A stretch of 64,000 nt of DNA from Azohydromonas australica DSM 1124. GTDB lineage: Bacteria; Pseudomonadota; Gammaproteobacteria; Burkholderiales; Burkholderiaceae_C. Location: contig NZ_KE387203.1 of NCBI RefSeq assembly GCF_000430725.1, forward strand, positions 392,976 through 456,975, written 5' to 3'. The notes beneath the pieces were generated by a model that was not told the origin of the DNA, did no database searches, and saw only the letters and a program-made list of their open reading frames with translations. Shown here piece by piece: positions 1 to 9,741 of the stretch (positions within the stretch are counted from its first letter, which is position 1; each line of letters starts with the position of its first letter). The translations under genes and the position numbers were made by a program.

Positions 1-2301
1 TTCCGCGGCCTTCTGCTCGGCCTCGGTCAGCTCGCCCCACCAGCCCAGTTTCTTGAGCAACAGATGGTCGAACTCGGGGTAGCCGGTGGTGATGTCGGCG
101 CCCTGCGAATGCGAGCCGTCCTCGGCCAGCAGGCTCACGCCCTCGCGCTCCACGCCGAAGTTCGCGCGGAAGTTGCCGCCGCCCTCCATGACGTGCTTGC
201 TGGTGTCGTAGAGGTTGGGCGAGCCCGGGTGCTTGAGCTCCGGCGTGCCGTAGCAGGGCCAGGGCAGGCCGAAGTAGTCGCCGTCCAGGCTGTAGCCGCT
301 GGCCTTGTCGATGCCGCCCTTGGCGCGCAGCGTCTTGACGTCGAAGACGTGCATGTTGCGCATGTGCGCCTTCAGGCGCTCGGGGCTCTGGCCGGTGTAG
401 CCGATGGTCCACAGCGCCTTGTTGATCTCGCGCAGCACCGACTCGGGCTCGATCTCCGGCAGGTTGCCCTTGCCCGGGACCATCTTGTAGCCCTGGGTGA
501 ACTCCTTGCCGAAGCCGAGCTTGTCGGCCAGCTGGCCCATGATCATGTGGTCGGTGCGGCTCTCCCACAGCGGCTCGATCACCTTCTCGCGCCACTGGAT
601 GGAGCGGTTGGAGGCGGTGCAGGAGCCGCTGGTCTCGAACTGCGTGCACGCGGGCAGCAGGTACACGGCGCGGTTCGGATTCGTGTCCTCGGCGCGGCCG
701 GGCATGGCCGCCATGCCGGCGGTGGCGCTGGGGAACGGGTCGATCACGACCAGCAGGTCGAGCTTGTCCATCGCCCGCTTCATCTCCAGGCCGCGCGTCT
801 GGGAGTTGGGCGCGTGGCCCCAGAAGATCACGCCGCGCAGGTTCGGGTCCTGGTCGATGAGCTCGTTCTTCTCCAGCACGCCGTCGATCCAGCGCGACAC
901 GGTGATGCCGGGCTTGGTCATCATCCCCGGGGCGTAGCGCTTCTTGAGGTCCTCGAACTCCAGGCCCCAGACCTTGGCGAAGTGCTTCCACGCGCCCTCG
1001 GCCAAGCCGTAGTAGCCGGGCAGCGAGTCCGGGTTGGGGCCGACGTCGGTGGCGCCCTGCACGTTGTCGTGGCCGCGGAAGATGTTGGTGCCGCCGCCCG
1101 ACTTGCCCACGTTGCCCAGCGCCAGCTGCAGCAGGCACGAGGCGCGCACGATGGCGTTGCCGATGCTGTGCTGGGTCTGGCCCATGCACCACACGATGGT
1201 GCCGGGGCGGTTCTCGGCCAGCGTCTTGGCGACCTTGTAGGTGGTGTCGCCGTCGACGCCGCAGACCTCCTGCACCTTGTCCGGCGTCCACTTGTTCAGC
1301 GCTTCCTCGCGCACCTTCTCCATGCCGTAGACGCGGTCGTGGAGGTACTGCTTGTCCTCCCAGCCGTTCTTGAAGATGTGGTGCATCACGCCGAACAGGA
1401 ACGCGATGTCGGTGCCCGAGCGGATGCGCACGTACTCGTCGGCCTTGGCCGCGGTGCGGGTGAAGCGCGGGTCGACCACGATCACCTTGCAGCCGTTCTC
1501 CTTGGCATGCAGCAGGTGCAGCATCGACACCGGGTGCGCCTCGGCGGCGTTGGAGCCGATGTAGAGCGCCGCCTTGGCGTTCTGCATGTCGTTGTAGGAG
1601 TTGGTCATCGCGCCGTAGCCCCACGTGTTCGCGACGCCCGCGACGGTGGTGGAGTGGCAGATGCGCGCCTGGTGGTCGCAGTTGTTGCTGCCCCACAGGC
1701 TCATCCACTTGCGCAGCAGGTAGGCCTGCTCGTTGTTGTGCTTGGACGAGCCCACGACGTACATCGCGTCCGGGCCGCTCTGCTTGCGCAGCTCCAGCAT
1801 CTTGGCGCTGATCTCGTCGAGGGCCTGGTCCCAGCTGATGCGCTGGTACTTGCCGTCCACCAGCTTCATCGGGTACTTCAGGCGGTATTCGCCGTGGCCG
1901 TGCTCGCGCAGCGCGGCGCCCTTGGCGCAGTGCGCGCCCATGTTGATGGGCGAGTCGAACACCGGCTCCTGGCGTACCCACACGCCGTTCTCGACCACGG
2001 CGTCCACCGCGCAGCCCACCGAGCAGTGGCCGCACACGGTGCGCTTGACCTCCACCTTGCGGCTGCCGTCGGCCGCAGCGGCGGGCTTGTCGGAAGCCTG
2101 GGCCTTCTGCACCAGGCTCAGCTGCGAGGCGGCGATGCCCACCCCCACGCCCAGGCCCGAGCGGCGCAGGAAGGCGCGGCGGTCCAGCGTGCCGATGGCG
2201 CGGCGGTTGAAGGTGTCGATGCCGCGGGTCAGGCTGGAGACCAGGCCCGAGGCAGGTTGGCCGGCGGCGGCCGGCGTGGCGCTCTTGCGCGTGAGCAACA
2301 T
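1..2301 (-). CDS. fdhA: Formate dehydrogenase alpha subunit, Cys-type, Tat-exported (C-terminus cut by window edge)
   Basis: This is the catalytic molybdopterin subunit of a periplasmic formate dehydrogenase, oxidising formate to CO2. The visible 767 residues start with a twin-arginine signal (RR at residues 41-42, LDRRAFLRR, then a hydrophobic stretch). A Cys-rich [4Fe-4S] motif follows (C-x2-C-x3-C-x27-C, about residues 87-121). The active site sits in NNCDHQARICHSTTV. The residue equivalent to selenocysteine in E. coli FdnG is an ordinary TGC cysteine (about residue 215), so no selenium machinery is needed. A purine-rich ribosome site (AGAGGAT) precedes the ATG at 2301. Family members are roughly 950 residues, so about 190 residues lie outside the window. 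The small Tat protein at 2446-2658 precedes it in the same direction. The beta and gamma subunit genes would be expected beyond base 1. Confidence 0.96.
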   Translation of the reverse strand, partial: MLLTRKSATPAAAGQPASGLVSSLTRGIDTFNRRAIGTLDRRAFLRRSGLGVGVGIAASQLSLVQKAQASDKPAAAADGSRKVEVKRTVCGHCSVGCAVDAVVENGVWVRQEPVFDSPINMGAHCAKGAALREHGHGEYRLKYPMKLVDGKYQRISWDQALDEISAKMLELRKQSGPDAMYVVGSSKHNNEQAYLLRKWMSLWGSNNCDHQARICHSTTVAGVANTWGYGAMTNSYNDMQNAKAALYIGSNAAEAHPVSMLHLLHAKENGCKVIVVDPRFTRTAAKADEYVRIRSGTDIAFLFGVMHHIFKNGWEDKQYLHDRVYGMEKVREEALNKWTPDKVQEVCGVDGDTTYKVAKTLAENRPGTIVWCMGQTQHSIGNAIVRASCLLQLALGNVGKSGGGTNIFRGHDNVQGATDVGPNPDSLPGYYGLAEGAWKHFAKVWGLEFEDLKKRYAPGMMTKPGITVSRWIDGVLEKNELIDQDPNLRGVIFWGHAPNSQTRGLEMKRAMDKLDLLVVIDPFPSATAGMAAMPGRAEDTNPNRAVYLLPACTQFETSGSCTASNRSIQWREKVIEPLWESRTDHMIMGQLADKLGFGKEFTQGYKMVPGKGNLPEIEPESVLREINKALWTIGYTGQSPERLKAHMRNMHVFDVKTLRAKGGIDKASGYSLDGDYFGLPWPCYGTPELKHPGSPNLYDTSKHVMEGGGNFRANFGVEREGVSLLAEDGSHSQGADITTGYPEFDHLLLKKLGWWGELTEAEQKAAE

Positions 2302-2340
2302 GGGAGATCCTCTTCGTGAGGCGTCCGCGAACCGCTGCCA

Positions 2341-2410
2341 CCCGTTCGCCCTGAGCCTGTCCAAGGACAGGCTCAGGGCAAGGGGCTTCGACCAGCTCAG
2401 CCCGAACGGG
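2341..2410. repeat. REP-like palindromic intergenic repeat, copy 1
   Basis: A 70-bp element lies between the small Tat gene and fdhA. Outer arms CCCGTTCG and CGAACGGG enclose a perfect 15-bp hairpin (2348-2362 pairs with 2365-2379). The right part reads CTTCGACCAGCTCAG, a variant of the CTTCGACAAGCTCAGGGCGAA signature, which recurs at 17026-17106. Such elements are dispersed in many proteobacteria. Here it may also shape processing of the mRNA between the two genes. Confidence 0.8.
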
Positions 2411-2445
2411 CTTTCAAAAGGTTCGGGAACCTCGTGTTCCGTGTC

Positions 2446-2658
2446 TTAGATGCGCGCCGTCTGGTAGTAGCGCAGCACGTGCGGCGTGACCTGGTAGCCG
2501 TCGCCCTGGGCGGGCTCGGCGGCGGGCTGCGCCGCGGCCACCGGGGCGGGCGCGGGATCGCCCTTGGGCAGCACGGCCGCGGCGGCGGCCAGGGCACCCA
2601 CGGTGCCGGCGCCGGCCAGCGCGCGGCGGCGCGACAGTTTGGATTGGGGCTCGCTCAT
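2446..2658 (-). CDS. Small Tat-signal protein of the formate dehydrogenase operon
   Basis: A 70-residue protein made mostly of a twin-arginine leader ([26 protein letters not shown]), followed by a short Pro/Ala linker and the tail GYQVTPHVLRYYQTARI. Genes of this type sit directly before formate dehydrogenase alpha subunits in many Burkholderiales. Their role is unproven; a membrane-anchored or Tat-delivered small subunit that binds the mature enzyme is plausible. The ATG at 2658 is preceded by GAGGAG with good spacing. An in-frame ATG at 2679 lacks such a site, so the shorter start is chosen. It is the first gene of the unit, with fdhA 144 bp downstream across the palindromic repeat. Confidence 0.8.
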   Translation of the reverse strand: MSEPQSKLSRRRALAGAGTVGALAAAAAVLPKGDPAPAPVAAAQPAAEPAQGDGYQVTPHVLRYYQTARI

Positions 2659-2810
2659 GGGTTCTCCTCGGCGGTTCATCGTTCGGGGTGCGGCCGGCAG
2701 CGCATCGGCTTGGGCCGTCTCGTGAGCCGCGCTCCAGGCACGGGGCGCAGCGGGTCAGGGCTATGCAGCGCCGTGCCTAAGGGGCAGCGGCGCGTTGGCG
2801 TCGCAAGCTG

Positions 2811-2828
2811 TTGCACGGCCCGTACCAA
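2811..2828 (-). promoter_or_regulatory. Candidate sigma-54 promoter for the formate dehydrogenase unit
   Basis: On the minus strand the sequence reads TTGGTACGGGCCGTGCAA. It has the diagnostic GG-N10-GC spacing (GG at 2826-2825, GC at 2814-2813) and resembles TGGCACG-N4-TTGCA, with differences outside the core dinucleotides. Transcription would start near 2801, giving a leader of about 143 nt before the ATG at 2658. The neighbouring regulator at 3057 is of the sigma-54-activating class, which supports the reading. It is a pattern match only. Confidence 0.5.
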
Positions 2829-2900
2829 GGCACACACGACTCGCAAAGCCTTTGGCATCAAGCACTTGCGTCAGATCAAGGCTTGCTGCGGCGCAGCAGC

Positions 2901-2938
2901 GCGACAACTTGGCGTTACGGCGCGCGACAAGTTGTCGC
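2901..2938. promoter_or_regulatory. Paired palindromic operators (candidate enhancer sites)
   Basis: Site B at 2924-2938 is a perfect odd-centred palindrome, GCGACAAGTTGTCGC. Site A at 2901-2915, GCGACAACTTGGCGT, matches the same palindrome with two changes. Their centres are 23 bp apart, close to two helical turns, so two dimers would bind one face. They lie about 107 and 130 bp upstream of the start predicted from the sigma-54 promoter at 2811-2828, which is usual enhancer distance for an NtrC-type activator. They could also serve autoregulation of the gene at 3057. The rest of the 2659-3056 gap shows no gene. Confidence 0.6.
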
Positions 2939-2991
2939 AGCGCGTCCTGGGGCCGTTGGCAAGTCCGGATACTCATTCCGGGGGGCCTTCC

Positions 2992-2997
2992 TACAAT
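2992..2997 (+). promoter_or_regulatory. -10 element (TACAAT) for the regulator/kinase operon
   Basis: TACAAT is followed by a pyrimidine-rich leader to the proposed start at 3057. No convincing -35 hexamer is visible 16-18 bp upstream. The same TACAAT or GACAAT box recurs before other genes in the window. Confidence 0.4.
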
Positions 2998-3056
2998 CCG
3001 GCCCGCTGCGGCCTGCCCGGCGCCTTTCCCTCTTCTGCCTGCCCGCCCATCCCGAA

Positions 3057-4459
<1,403 letters not shown>

Positions 4460-4460
<1 letters not shown>

Positions 4461-6436
4461 TGCGCCATCCGCGCCACCTGGGCTCCATCCGCCGCCAGCT
4501 CCTGACCCTGGCGCTGCTGCCTGCGGGCGTGGCGCTGCCGCTGCTGGGGCTGGCGCTGTGGCTGTGGGGCAACCAGGCGCTGGACGCGCTGCTGGTGACC
4601 AAGGTGCGCTCGGACCTGGCCGTGGCGCACGGCTACTTCGAGCGCGTGCGCTCCGAGATGGGCGGCAGCGCCACGGCGCTGGCGGAGTCGCAGGCGTTGC
4701 AGTCCGCCCTGGCGCGCGGCGCCTCGACGCCGGAACTCAGCGCGCTGCTGCAGCGCTTCAAGGCGCGCGAGAAGCTGGACTTCGTCAACCTGCGCGACGC
4801 CCAGGGCCGGCTGCTGGTCACGGACTTCGGCGCGCCGCCGGTGGACAGCCGCGCCGGCTGGTTCGAGGGCCCGGCGCAGCGCTCGGCGGTGGAGGTGCTG
4901 GCGCCGCAGGACTTCGCGCTGCTCGCGCCCACGCTGCAGTCGCGCGTGGCGGTGCCGCTGCTGCCCACGCGCAACGCCACGCCCACGGGGCGCACGACCG
5001 AGGAGCGCGCCCTGGTGCTGGTCGGCCGCGCGCCGGTGACGGACGAGCGCGGCCGCGTGCGCGCCTACCTGCAGGCCGGGCTGCTGCTCAACCGCAACCT
5101 GGACTTCATCGACCACCTCAACGAGATCGTCTACCCGGCGGGCGCCCTGCCTTTCGGCAGCCGCGGCACGGCCACGCTGTTCCTGGACGACCTGCGCGTG
5201 ACCACCAACGTGCGCCTTTTCGACGGCGACGGTGCGCGCCGCGCCATCGGCACGCGCGTGTCGCAGGAGGTGCGCGAGGCGGTGCTGGGCCGCGGCAGCA
5301 CCTGGCTGGACCGCGCCTTCGTGGTGGACGACTGGTACGTCTCCGCCTACGCGCCGCTGGCCGACGGCCAGGGCCGGCGCGTGGGCATGCTGTACGTGGG
5401 CTTCCTGGAGCAGCCCTTCACGCGGCTGAAGGTGGGCGCGCTGCTGGGCATCGGCGTGCTGTTCTTCGCCGTGATGGGCGCGGCGGCCTGGCTGTCGCTG
5501 CGCCGCGCGCGCGACCTGTACCGGCCGCTTGGGCGCATGACGAGCACCATGCGCGAGGTGCAGGCCGGCCACCCGGCGCGCGTGGGGCCGCTGCAGGGCA
5601 GCGAGGAGCTCGACGCCCTGGGCGCGCACCTGGACGGGCTGCTGGACACCGTGGACGCGCAGACGCGCGCGCTGCGCCAGGCCAATGCCGAGCTGGACGC
5701 CAAGGTCGAGGCGCGCACGCGCGAGCTGCAGGCGGCGCAGCAGCAGCTGCTGCGCAGCGAGAAGATGGCCTCCATCGGCCAGCTCACGGCCAGCATCGCG
5801 CACGAGGTCAACAACCCGATCGCCGTGCTGCAGGGCAACCTGGACCTGATGCGCGAGTTGCTGGGTGAGCACGGGGAGAGCGTGCGCGACGAGTTGAAGC
5901 TGGCCGACGAGCAGGTCGAGCGCATGCGGCTGATCGTGGCGCAGCTGCTGCAGTTCGCCCGTCCCACCGAGTACGCCGGCTACGTGCAGGCGGTGGAGCC
6001 CTCGCAGGCGCTGCAGGACTGCCTGCGCCTGGTGGGCCCGCAGCTCGCGCGCAGCGGCGTGCAGGTGAAGAAGGACTTCAACCACACCCGCACGGCGGCC
6101 ATCAACCGCCAGGAGCTGCAGCAGGTGCTGGTGAACCTGCTGCTCAACGCGCTGCAGGCCATGGGCCAGGGCGGCGTGCTCACGCTCTCGACCCGCGACG
6201 AAGGCGACGGCGTGCTGCTGGCCGTGACCGACAGCGGCCCCGGGCTGGCGCCCGAGGTGCTGCAGGACCTGTTCAAGCCCTTCATGACCACCAAGCACGA
6301 CGGCACGGGCTTGGGGCTGTGGATCAGCCACGGGCTGGTGGAGCGCTACGGCGGGGTGCTGCGGGCGCGCAACCGGGACGACGGGGACCGCGGGGCGGTG
6401 TTCGAGCTGTGGCTGCCGGGGGAGGCGGCGGGCTGA
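4460..6436 (+). CDS. Membrane sensor histidine kinase with periplasmic cache-like domain
   Basis: A 658-residue partner of the regulator at 3057. A first membrane helix (about residues 15-37) and a second (about 325-347) bracket a large periplasmic sensor region, probably of the double-cache type. A HAMP linker and coiled coil follow, then HisKA with the phosphorylated His448 in SIAHEVNNP. The ATPase domain has the N box (NLLLNALQAM), DSGPGL and GTGLGLWI. The ligand cannot be read from the sequence. Caches of this type often bind small carboxylates, and the location beside formate dehydrogenase makes formate or a related acid possible. It overlaps the regulator stop by one base. The next gene is convergent. 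Confidence 0.92.
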
Positions 6437-6459
6437 GGACAGCGCCGCCGGGCGTTGCC

Positions 6460-7002
6460 TTACTTCGCCCCGTAGAACACGTAGTCTGCCTGGTAAGAAA
6501 CCGTCTGCTCCGCCCCCGCGCGGCTGGCGTCGCAGGGCGCGCTGGGGGGCACGCCCCCTTGGGTGTTCAGGCGCTGGATGTAGCTCACGCCCGTCATCGC
6601 ACCCTGGCCCATCGCCGGCTCGGCTTGCACCAGCTGCAGCGGGATGCTACCCGCGCTGCCCGGCGCCACCGCCAGCTGCTTGCCCGTCACCTTGGAGCCG
6701 TCCGCGGCCTCCCAGGTCGGGCCGCCGTAGTACTTGCCGATCGCCTTCATGTCCTTGTCGTAGAGCGTGGCCATGGGCGCGACGAAGGCCCAGGCGTATC
6801 CGCCGGCCTGGTCGGCCCTCTCGCGGCAGGCGTACCGGATCTCGCCCTTGCCCACCGACCACAGCTTCATGGCATGGCCCGCGGGCACCTGCACCGGCCC
6901 GGGCAGCGCGGCGTTGTCCACGTTGGCGAGCACCGGGCCGGCGGCCGCGACGGCCACCAGCAGGCAGGACTGGATAAAAAAGGAACGGGCGATGGCGGGC
7001 AT
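6460..7002 (-). CDS. DUF3455 exported protein, downstream copy
   Basis: A 180-residue protein with a Sec signal peptide (cleavage near VLA-NV at about residue 26) and one globular domain of the DUF3455 family. Typical family landmarks are VDNAALP, VPAGH, LWSVGKGEIRYACR and GVSYIQRLNT. Its function is unknown. Two cysteines (YACR and APCD) may form a disulphide in the periplasm. ATG at 7002 follows AGGAGAAACGCC. The paralogue at 7133-7672 lies 130 bp upstream in the same direction, so this is a tandem duplication. Many aligned positions are identical and both keep the two cysteines. Confidence 0.85.
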   Translation of the reverse strand: MPAIARSFFIQSCLLVAVAAAGPVLANVDNAALPGPVQVPAGHAMKLWSVGKGEIRYACRERADQAGGYAWAFVAPMATLYDKDMKAIGKYYGGPTWEAADGSKVTGKQLAVAPGSAGSIPLQLVQAEPAMGQGAMTGVSYIQRLNTQGGVPPSAPCDASRAGAEQTVSYQADYVFYGAK

Positions 7003-7132
7003 GGCGTTTCTCCTGTGAACGGGGTTGGCGCGGATTCATTGCGTGCCGCGGCGCTCGCCGCCGGCACACCACCCCGTACGCAGCGGCCCGCCGTTCGGAT
7101 GCACGGCGCCGCATCCCGGCTGCGCCGCGCCC

Positions 7133-7672
7133 TCACCTCGGCCCGTAAAACACGAAATCCGCCTCGTACGCCACCCGCCGCTCCCGCCCCTCGCGGCGGG
7201 CGTTGCAGGCCTGGGCCGGCGCGCCGCCGCCGCGGGTGTTGAGACGCTGGATGTAGCTCACGCCGCTCATGGTCCCCTGCCCGCTGGCGCCTGCCGCGCG
7301 CAGCAGTTGCAGCGGCAGGTGCCCCGCCCCCGCGGGCGCCGGCGCCGCGGCCAGTGCCCGCCCGATTACCCGCGAGCCGTCCACCGATTTCCAGGTCGGC
7401 CCCTCGAAGGACCAGCCGATCTCGCGCCGGTTCAGGTCGTACAGGCGCGCTGCGGACAGCCCGGGCACCCAGGCGTAGCCGCCCTCCACCCCCGCCTGCC
7501 GGCGGCAGGCGTAGTGCACCTCGCCCCGGCCCAGCGACCACAGCCGCAGCGCATGCCCCGGCGGCACCTGCACCGCCGCGGGCAGCGCGGCGTTGTCCAC
7601 GATGGCGCCGGCACCGGCACACCACACCCCGGCCAGCCCGGCCGCGGCAAGAAGGCGAGAAGGGAAAGTCAC
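7133..7672 (-). CDS. DUF3455 exported protein, upstream copy
   Basis: A 179-residue paralogue of the protein at 6460-7002 with the same order of motifs (VDNAALP, VPPGHALRLWSLGRGEVHYACR, GVSYIQRLNTRGGG, ending FVFYGPR). The chosen start is GTG at 7672, which sits 9 nt after AGGAG and gives a proper signal peptide ending near GAGA-IV. Longer readings add a proline/arginine-rich extension without a ribosome site. The function is unknown. It is transcribed away from the GntR gene at 7905 across a shared 232-bp promoter region. Confidence 0.82.
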   Translation of the reverse strand: MTFPSRLLAAAGLAGVWCAGAGAIVDNAALPAAVQVPPGHALRLWSLGRGEVHYACRRQAGVEGGYAWVPGLSAARLYDLNRREIGWSFEGPTWKSVDGSRVIGRALAAAPAPAGAGHLPLQLLRAAGASGQGTMSGVSYIQRLNTRGGGAPAQACNARREGRERRVAYEADFVFYGPR

Positions 7673-7876
7673 GGCGCTGCTCCTGCATCGCGCGGCGGCT
7701 TCCGGCGGGCGTCGCCCCCGCGCCGCGGGGCGCCGCTCCCCACCGCGCAGGGCCTGCGGATGCCCGCAGGCCGCCAAAGAACAGCACGGCCCCTGCCCAT
7801 GCACCAGCCGCCACGGCCCCCGACCGCGCACCGTAGTTCCCCCAGGTGTCCTTGGTTCGACACCCAGTCATACTTC

Positions 7877-7892
7877 AGTCCTCTATAGGACT
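7877..7892. promoter_or_regulatory. Inverted repeat, probable GntR operator
   Basis: AGTCCT-CTAT-AGGACT is a perfect 6-bp inverted repeat ending 12 bp before the start codon of the GntR gene at 7905. Position and symmetry suit autorepression and possibly control of the divergent DUF3455 gene. The rest of the 7673-7904 gap shows no other clear signal. Confidence 0.55.
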
Positions 7893-7904
7893 AGATGAAT
7901 TTCC

Positions 7905-8639
7905 ATGGAACCCTTGCGCCTGGTACAGCCCGAGCCCGGACAAAGCCGCTACGCCGCGCTGGCCGCCGCGCTGCGCGCGCGCATCGTGGCCGGCGAGTGG
8001 CCTCCGGGCTCGGCCATCCCGTCGGAGCAGACCCTGGCCGGCGAGCACGGCGTGGCGCTGGGCACCATGCGCCGTGCGCTGGAGCTGCTGACGGAGCAGG
8101 GTTTCATCGAGCGCAGCCACGGCCGCGGCACCTTCGTGAAGCCGGCGCTCAACGGCGCCTCCATGGCGCGCTTCTTCCGCTTCGGCGACGGCAGCGGGCA
8201 GGTGCCGGCCTCGCGCATCCTGTCGCGCGACGCCCTGCCCGCGCCGGCCGAGGTGGCGCGCAGCCTGGGCTGCGGCCCCGGCGAGACGGCGCTGCGGCTG
8301 CGCCGGCTGCGCCTGCTGGCGCAGCGGCCCTGCCTGCTGGAGGACATCTGGCTGCCGCTGCCGCTGTTCGCGCCGCTGGCCGAGGGCGACCCGGCCGGCT
8401 GGGGCGACCTGCTCTACCCGCTGTTCGCCCAGCGCTGCGGCGTGCACGTTCACCGCGCGGTGGACAGCATCGGCTTCGGCAGCCTGGCCGCGGAGCAGGC
8501 GCATGCGCTGGAGCTGCCGCCGGGCCATCCCTGCGCCCGCGTGCAGCGCCAGGCCTTCGACCTGGCCGGCCGCTGCATCGAGAGCCGCACCACGCTGGGC
8601 GACGCCAACGCCTTCCACTACACGGTGTCGATCACCTGA
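7905..8639 (+). CDS. GntR-family repressor, HutC/UTRA type
   Basis: A 244-residue regulator. The N-terminal winged helix (about residues 12-80) has the GntR signature (PGSAIPSEQTLAGEHGVALGTMRRALELL and RSHGRGTFV). The C-terminal part (about 95-244) has the layout of a UTRA ligand-binding domain, so the effector is probably a small metabolite tied to the downstream genes. It leads a unit with two Bug receptors and an amidohydrolase at 8750-11576, and the palindrome at 7877-7892 is the obvious operator. Upstream ribosome-site similarity is weak. The start is chosen because it directly precedes the DNA-binding domain. Confidence 0.88.
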   Translation: MEPLRLVQPEPGQSRYAALAAALRARIVAGEWPPGSAIPSEQTLAGEHGVALGTMRRALELLTEQGFIERSHGRGTFVKPALNGASMARFFRFGDGSGQVPASRILSRDALPAPAEVARSLGCGPGETALRLRRLRLLAQRPCLLEDIWLPLPLFAPLAEGDPAGWGDLLYPLFAQRCGVHVHRAVDSIGFGSLAAEQAHALELPPGHPCARVQRQAFDLAGRCIESRTTLGDANAFHYTVSIT

Positions 8640-8749
8640 GACCCCCGCTTGCCCCGGACCCGGCGGCAGGCCTGCGGGCCGGCGGCGCCACAGGGCCAGG
8701 CCCGGGACCCTCCCCCTTGAACCGCCGCCGTTTCCCGGAAAGAAGACCC

Positions 8750-9736
8750 ATGACTGCCCCCGCTTCCTGCTCGCGCCGGCGCCTGCTGGCCGCCGCTGCC
8801 CTGCTGGCCGCTCCCGGCCTGTCGCGCGCGGCCGGCGACATCGCCGGCGGCAAGCCCATCACCCTGGTCGTGAGCTACCCGCCCGGCGGCGGCGCCGACG
8901 TGATGGCGCGCCTGATCGCGCCGCGCCTGGCCCAGGTGCTGGGCCAGACCGTGGTGGTGGAGAACAAGCCCGGCGCCAGCGGCACCATCGCCGCGACGCA
9001 GGTCGCGCGCGCCACGCCCGACGGCGCGACGCTGCTCTTCGACGCCTCCAACTACGCCGTCAACCCGGCGCTGTTCGACAAGCTGCCCTACGACCCCGCC
9101 ACCGCCTTCGCGCCGCTGGCGGTGCTGGCCACCTTTCCCAACGTGCTGGTGTGCACGCCGGGCTTCGAGGCGCAGTCGGTGGCGGACGTGATCCGCCTGG
9201 CCCGCGCCAAGCCCAACACCCTGGCCTACGCCTCCTCCGGCAACGGGTCGGCGCAGCACCTGGCCGGGGCGCTGTTCGAGCAGCTCGCCAAGGTGGACCT
9301 GACGCACGTGCCCTACCGCGGCGGCGGCCCGGCCATGAGCGACGTGATGGGCGGCCAGGTGCCGCTGTTCTTCGCCAACGTGGCGTCCTCGCTGGGGCAC
9401 ATCCAGTCCAAGCGGCTGCGCCCGCTGGCGGTGACCTCGAAGCTGCGCACGCGCGCGCTGCCCGAGGTGCCGACGCTGGAGGAATCGGGCCTCAAGGGCT
9501 ACGAGGTGCTGGAGTGGAACCCGGTGCTGGCCCCCGCGGCCACGCCCGCGCCGGTGCGCGCGAAGCTGGCCGCGGCGCTGCGCGGCGCCATGGCCGACCC
9601 CGAGGTGCTGGCGCGCGTGCGCAGCCTCGGCGGCGAGGTGTTCGCCGGCGACGAGAAGGCGGCCGCCGCCTTCCTGCAGCAGCAGCAGGCGCTGTGGACC
9701 AAGGTGGTGCGCGAGCACCGCATCACGCGGGAGTGA
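8750..9736 (+). CDS. Bug/TctC-family periplasmic solute receptor, copy 1
   Basis: A 328-residue extracytoplasmic receptor of the tripartite tricarboxylate transporter family. A Tat-like leader (SRRRLLAAAALLAAPGLSRA) is followed by the two-lobed domain with family motifs VSYPPGGGADVMAR, VVENKPGASGTIA, YDPATAFAPL and VPYRGGGPAM. These receptors bind small acids. No TctA/TctB membrane genes are in the window, so it may be an orphan receptor or use a permease elsewhere. It lies 110 bp after the GntR gene and 5 bp before the amidohydrolase gene. A second receptor follows at 10587. Confidence 0.92.
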   Translation: MTAPASCSRRRLLAAAALLAAPGLSRAAGDIAGGKPITLVVSYPPGGGADVMARLIAPRLAQVLGQTVVVENKPGASGTIAATQVARATPDGATLLFDASNYAVNPALFDKLPYDPATAFAPLAVLATFPNVLVCTPGFEAQSVADVIRLARAKPNTLAYASSGNGSAQHLAGALFEQLAKVDLTHVPYRGGGPAMSDVMGGQVPLFFANVASSLGHIQSKRLRPLAVTSKLRTRALPEVPTLEESGLKGYEVLEWNPVLAPAATPAPVRAKLAAALRGAMADPEVLARVRSLGGEVFAGDEKAAAAFLQQQQALWTKVVREHRITRE

Positions 9737-9741
9737 GCGCC

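Noticed and set aside
64..2319. 751-codon plus-strand open frame opposite fdhA
   Set aside because: It is the antisense shadow of a well-conserved gene in very GC-rich DNA. Its translation is low-complexity (Val/Ala/Leu/His/Arg) with no domain.
2863..2880. TTGGCATCAAGCACTTGC as a plus-strand sigma-54 promoter for the regulator gene
   Set aside because: The spacing between GG and GC is 12, not 10, so it does not fit the element.
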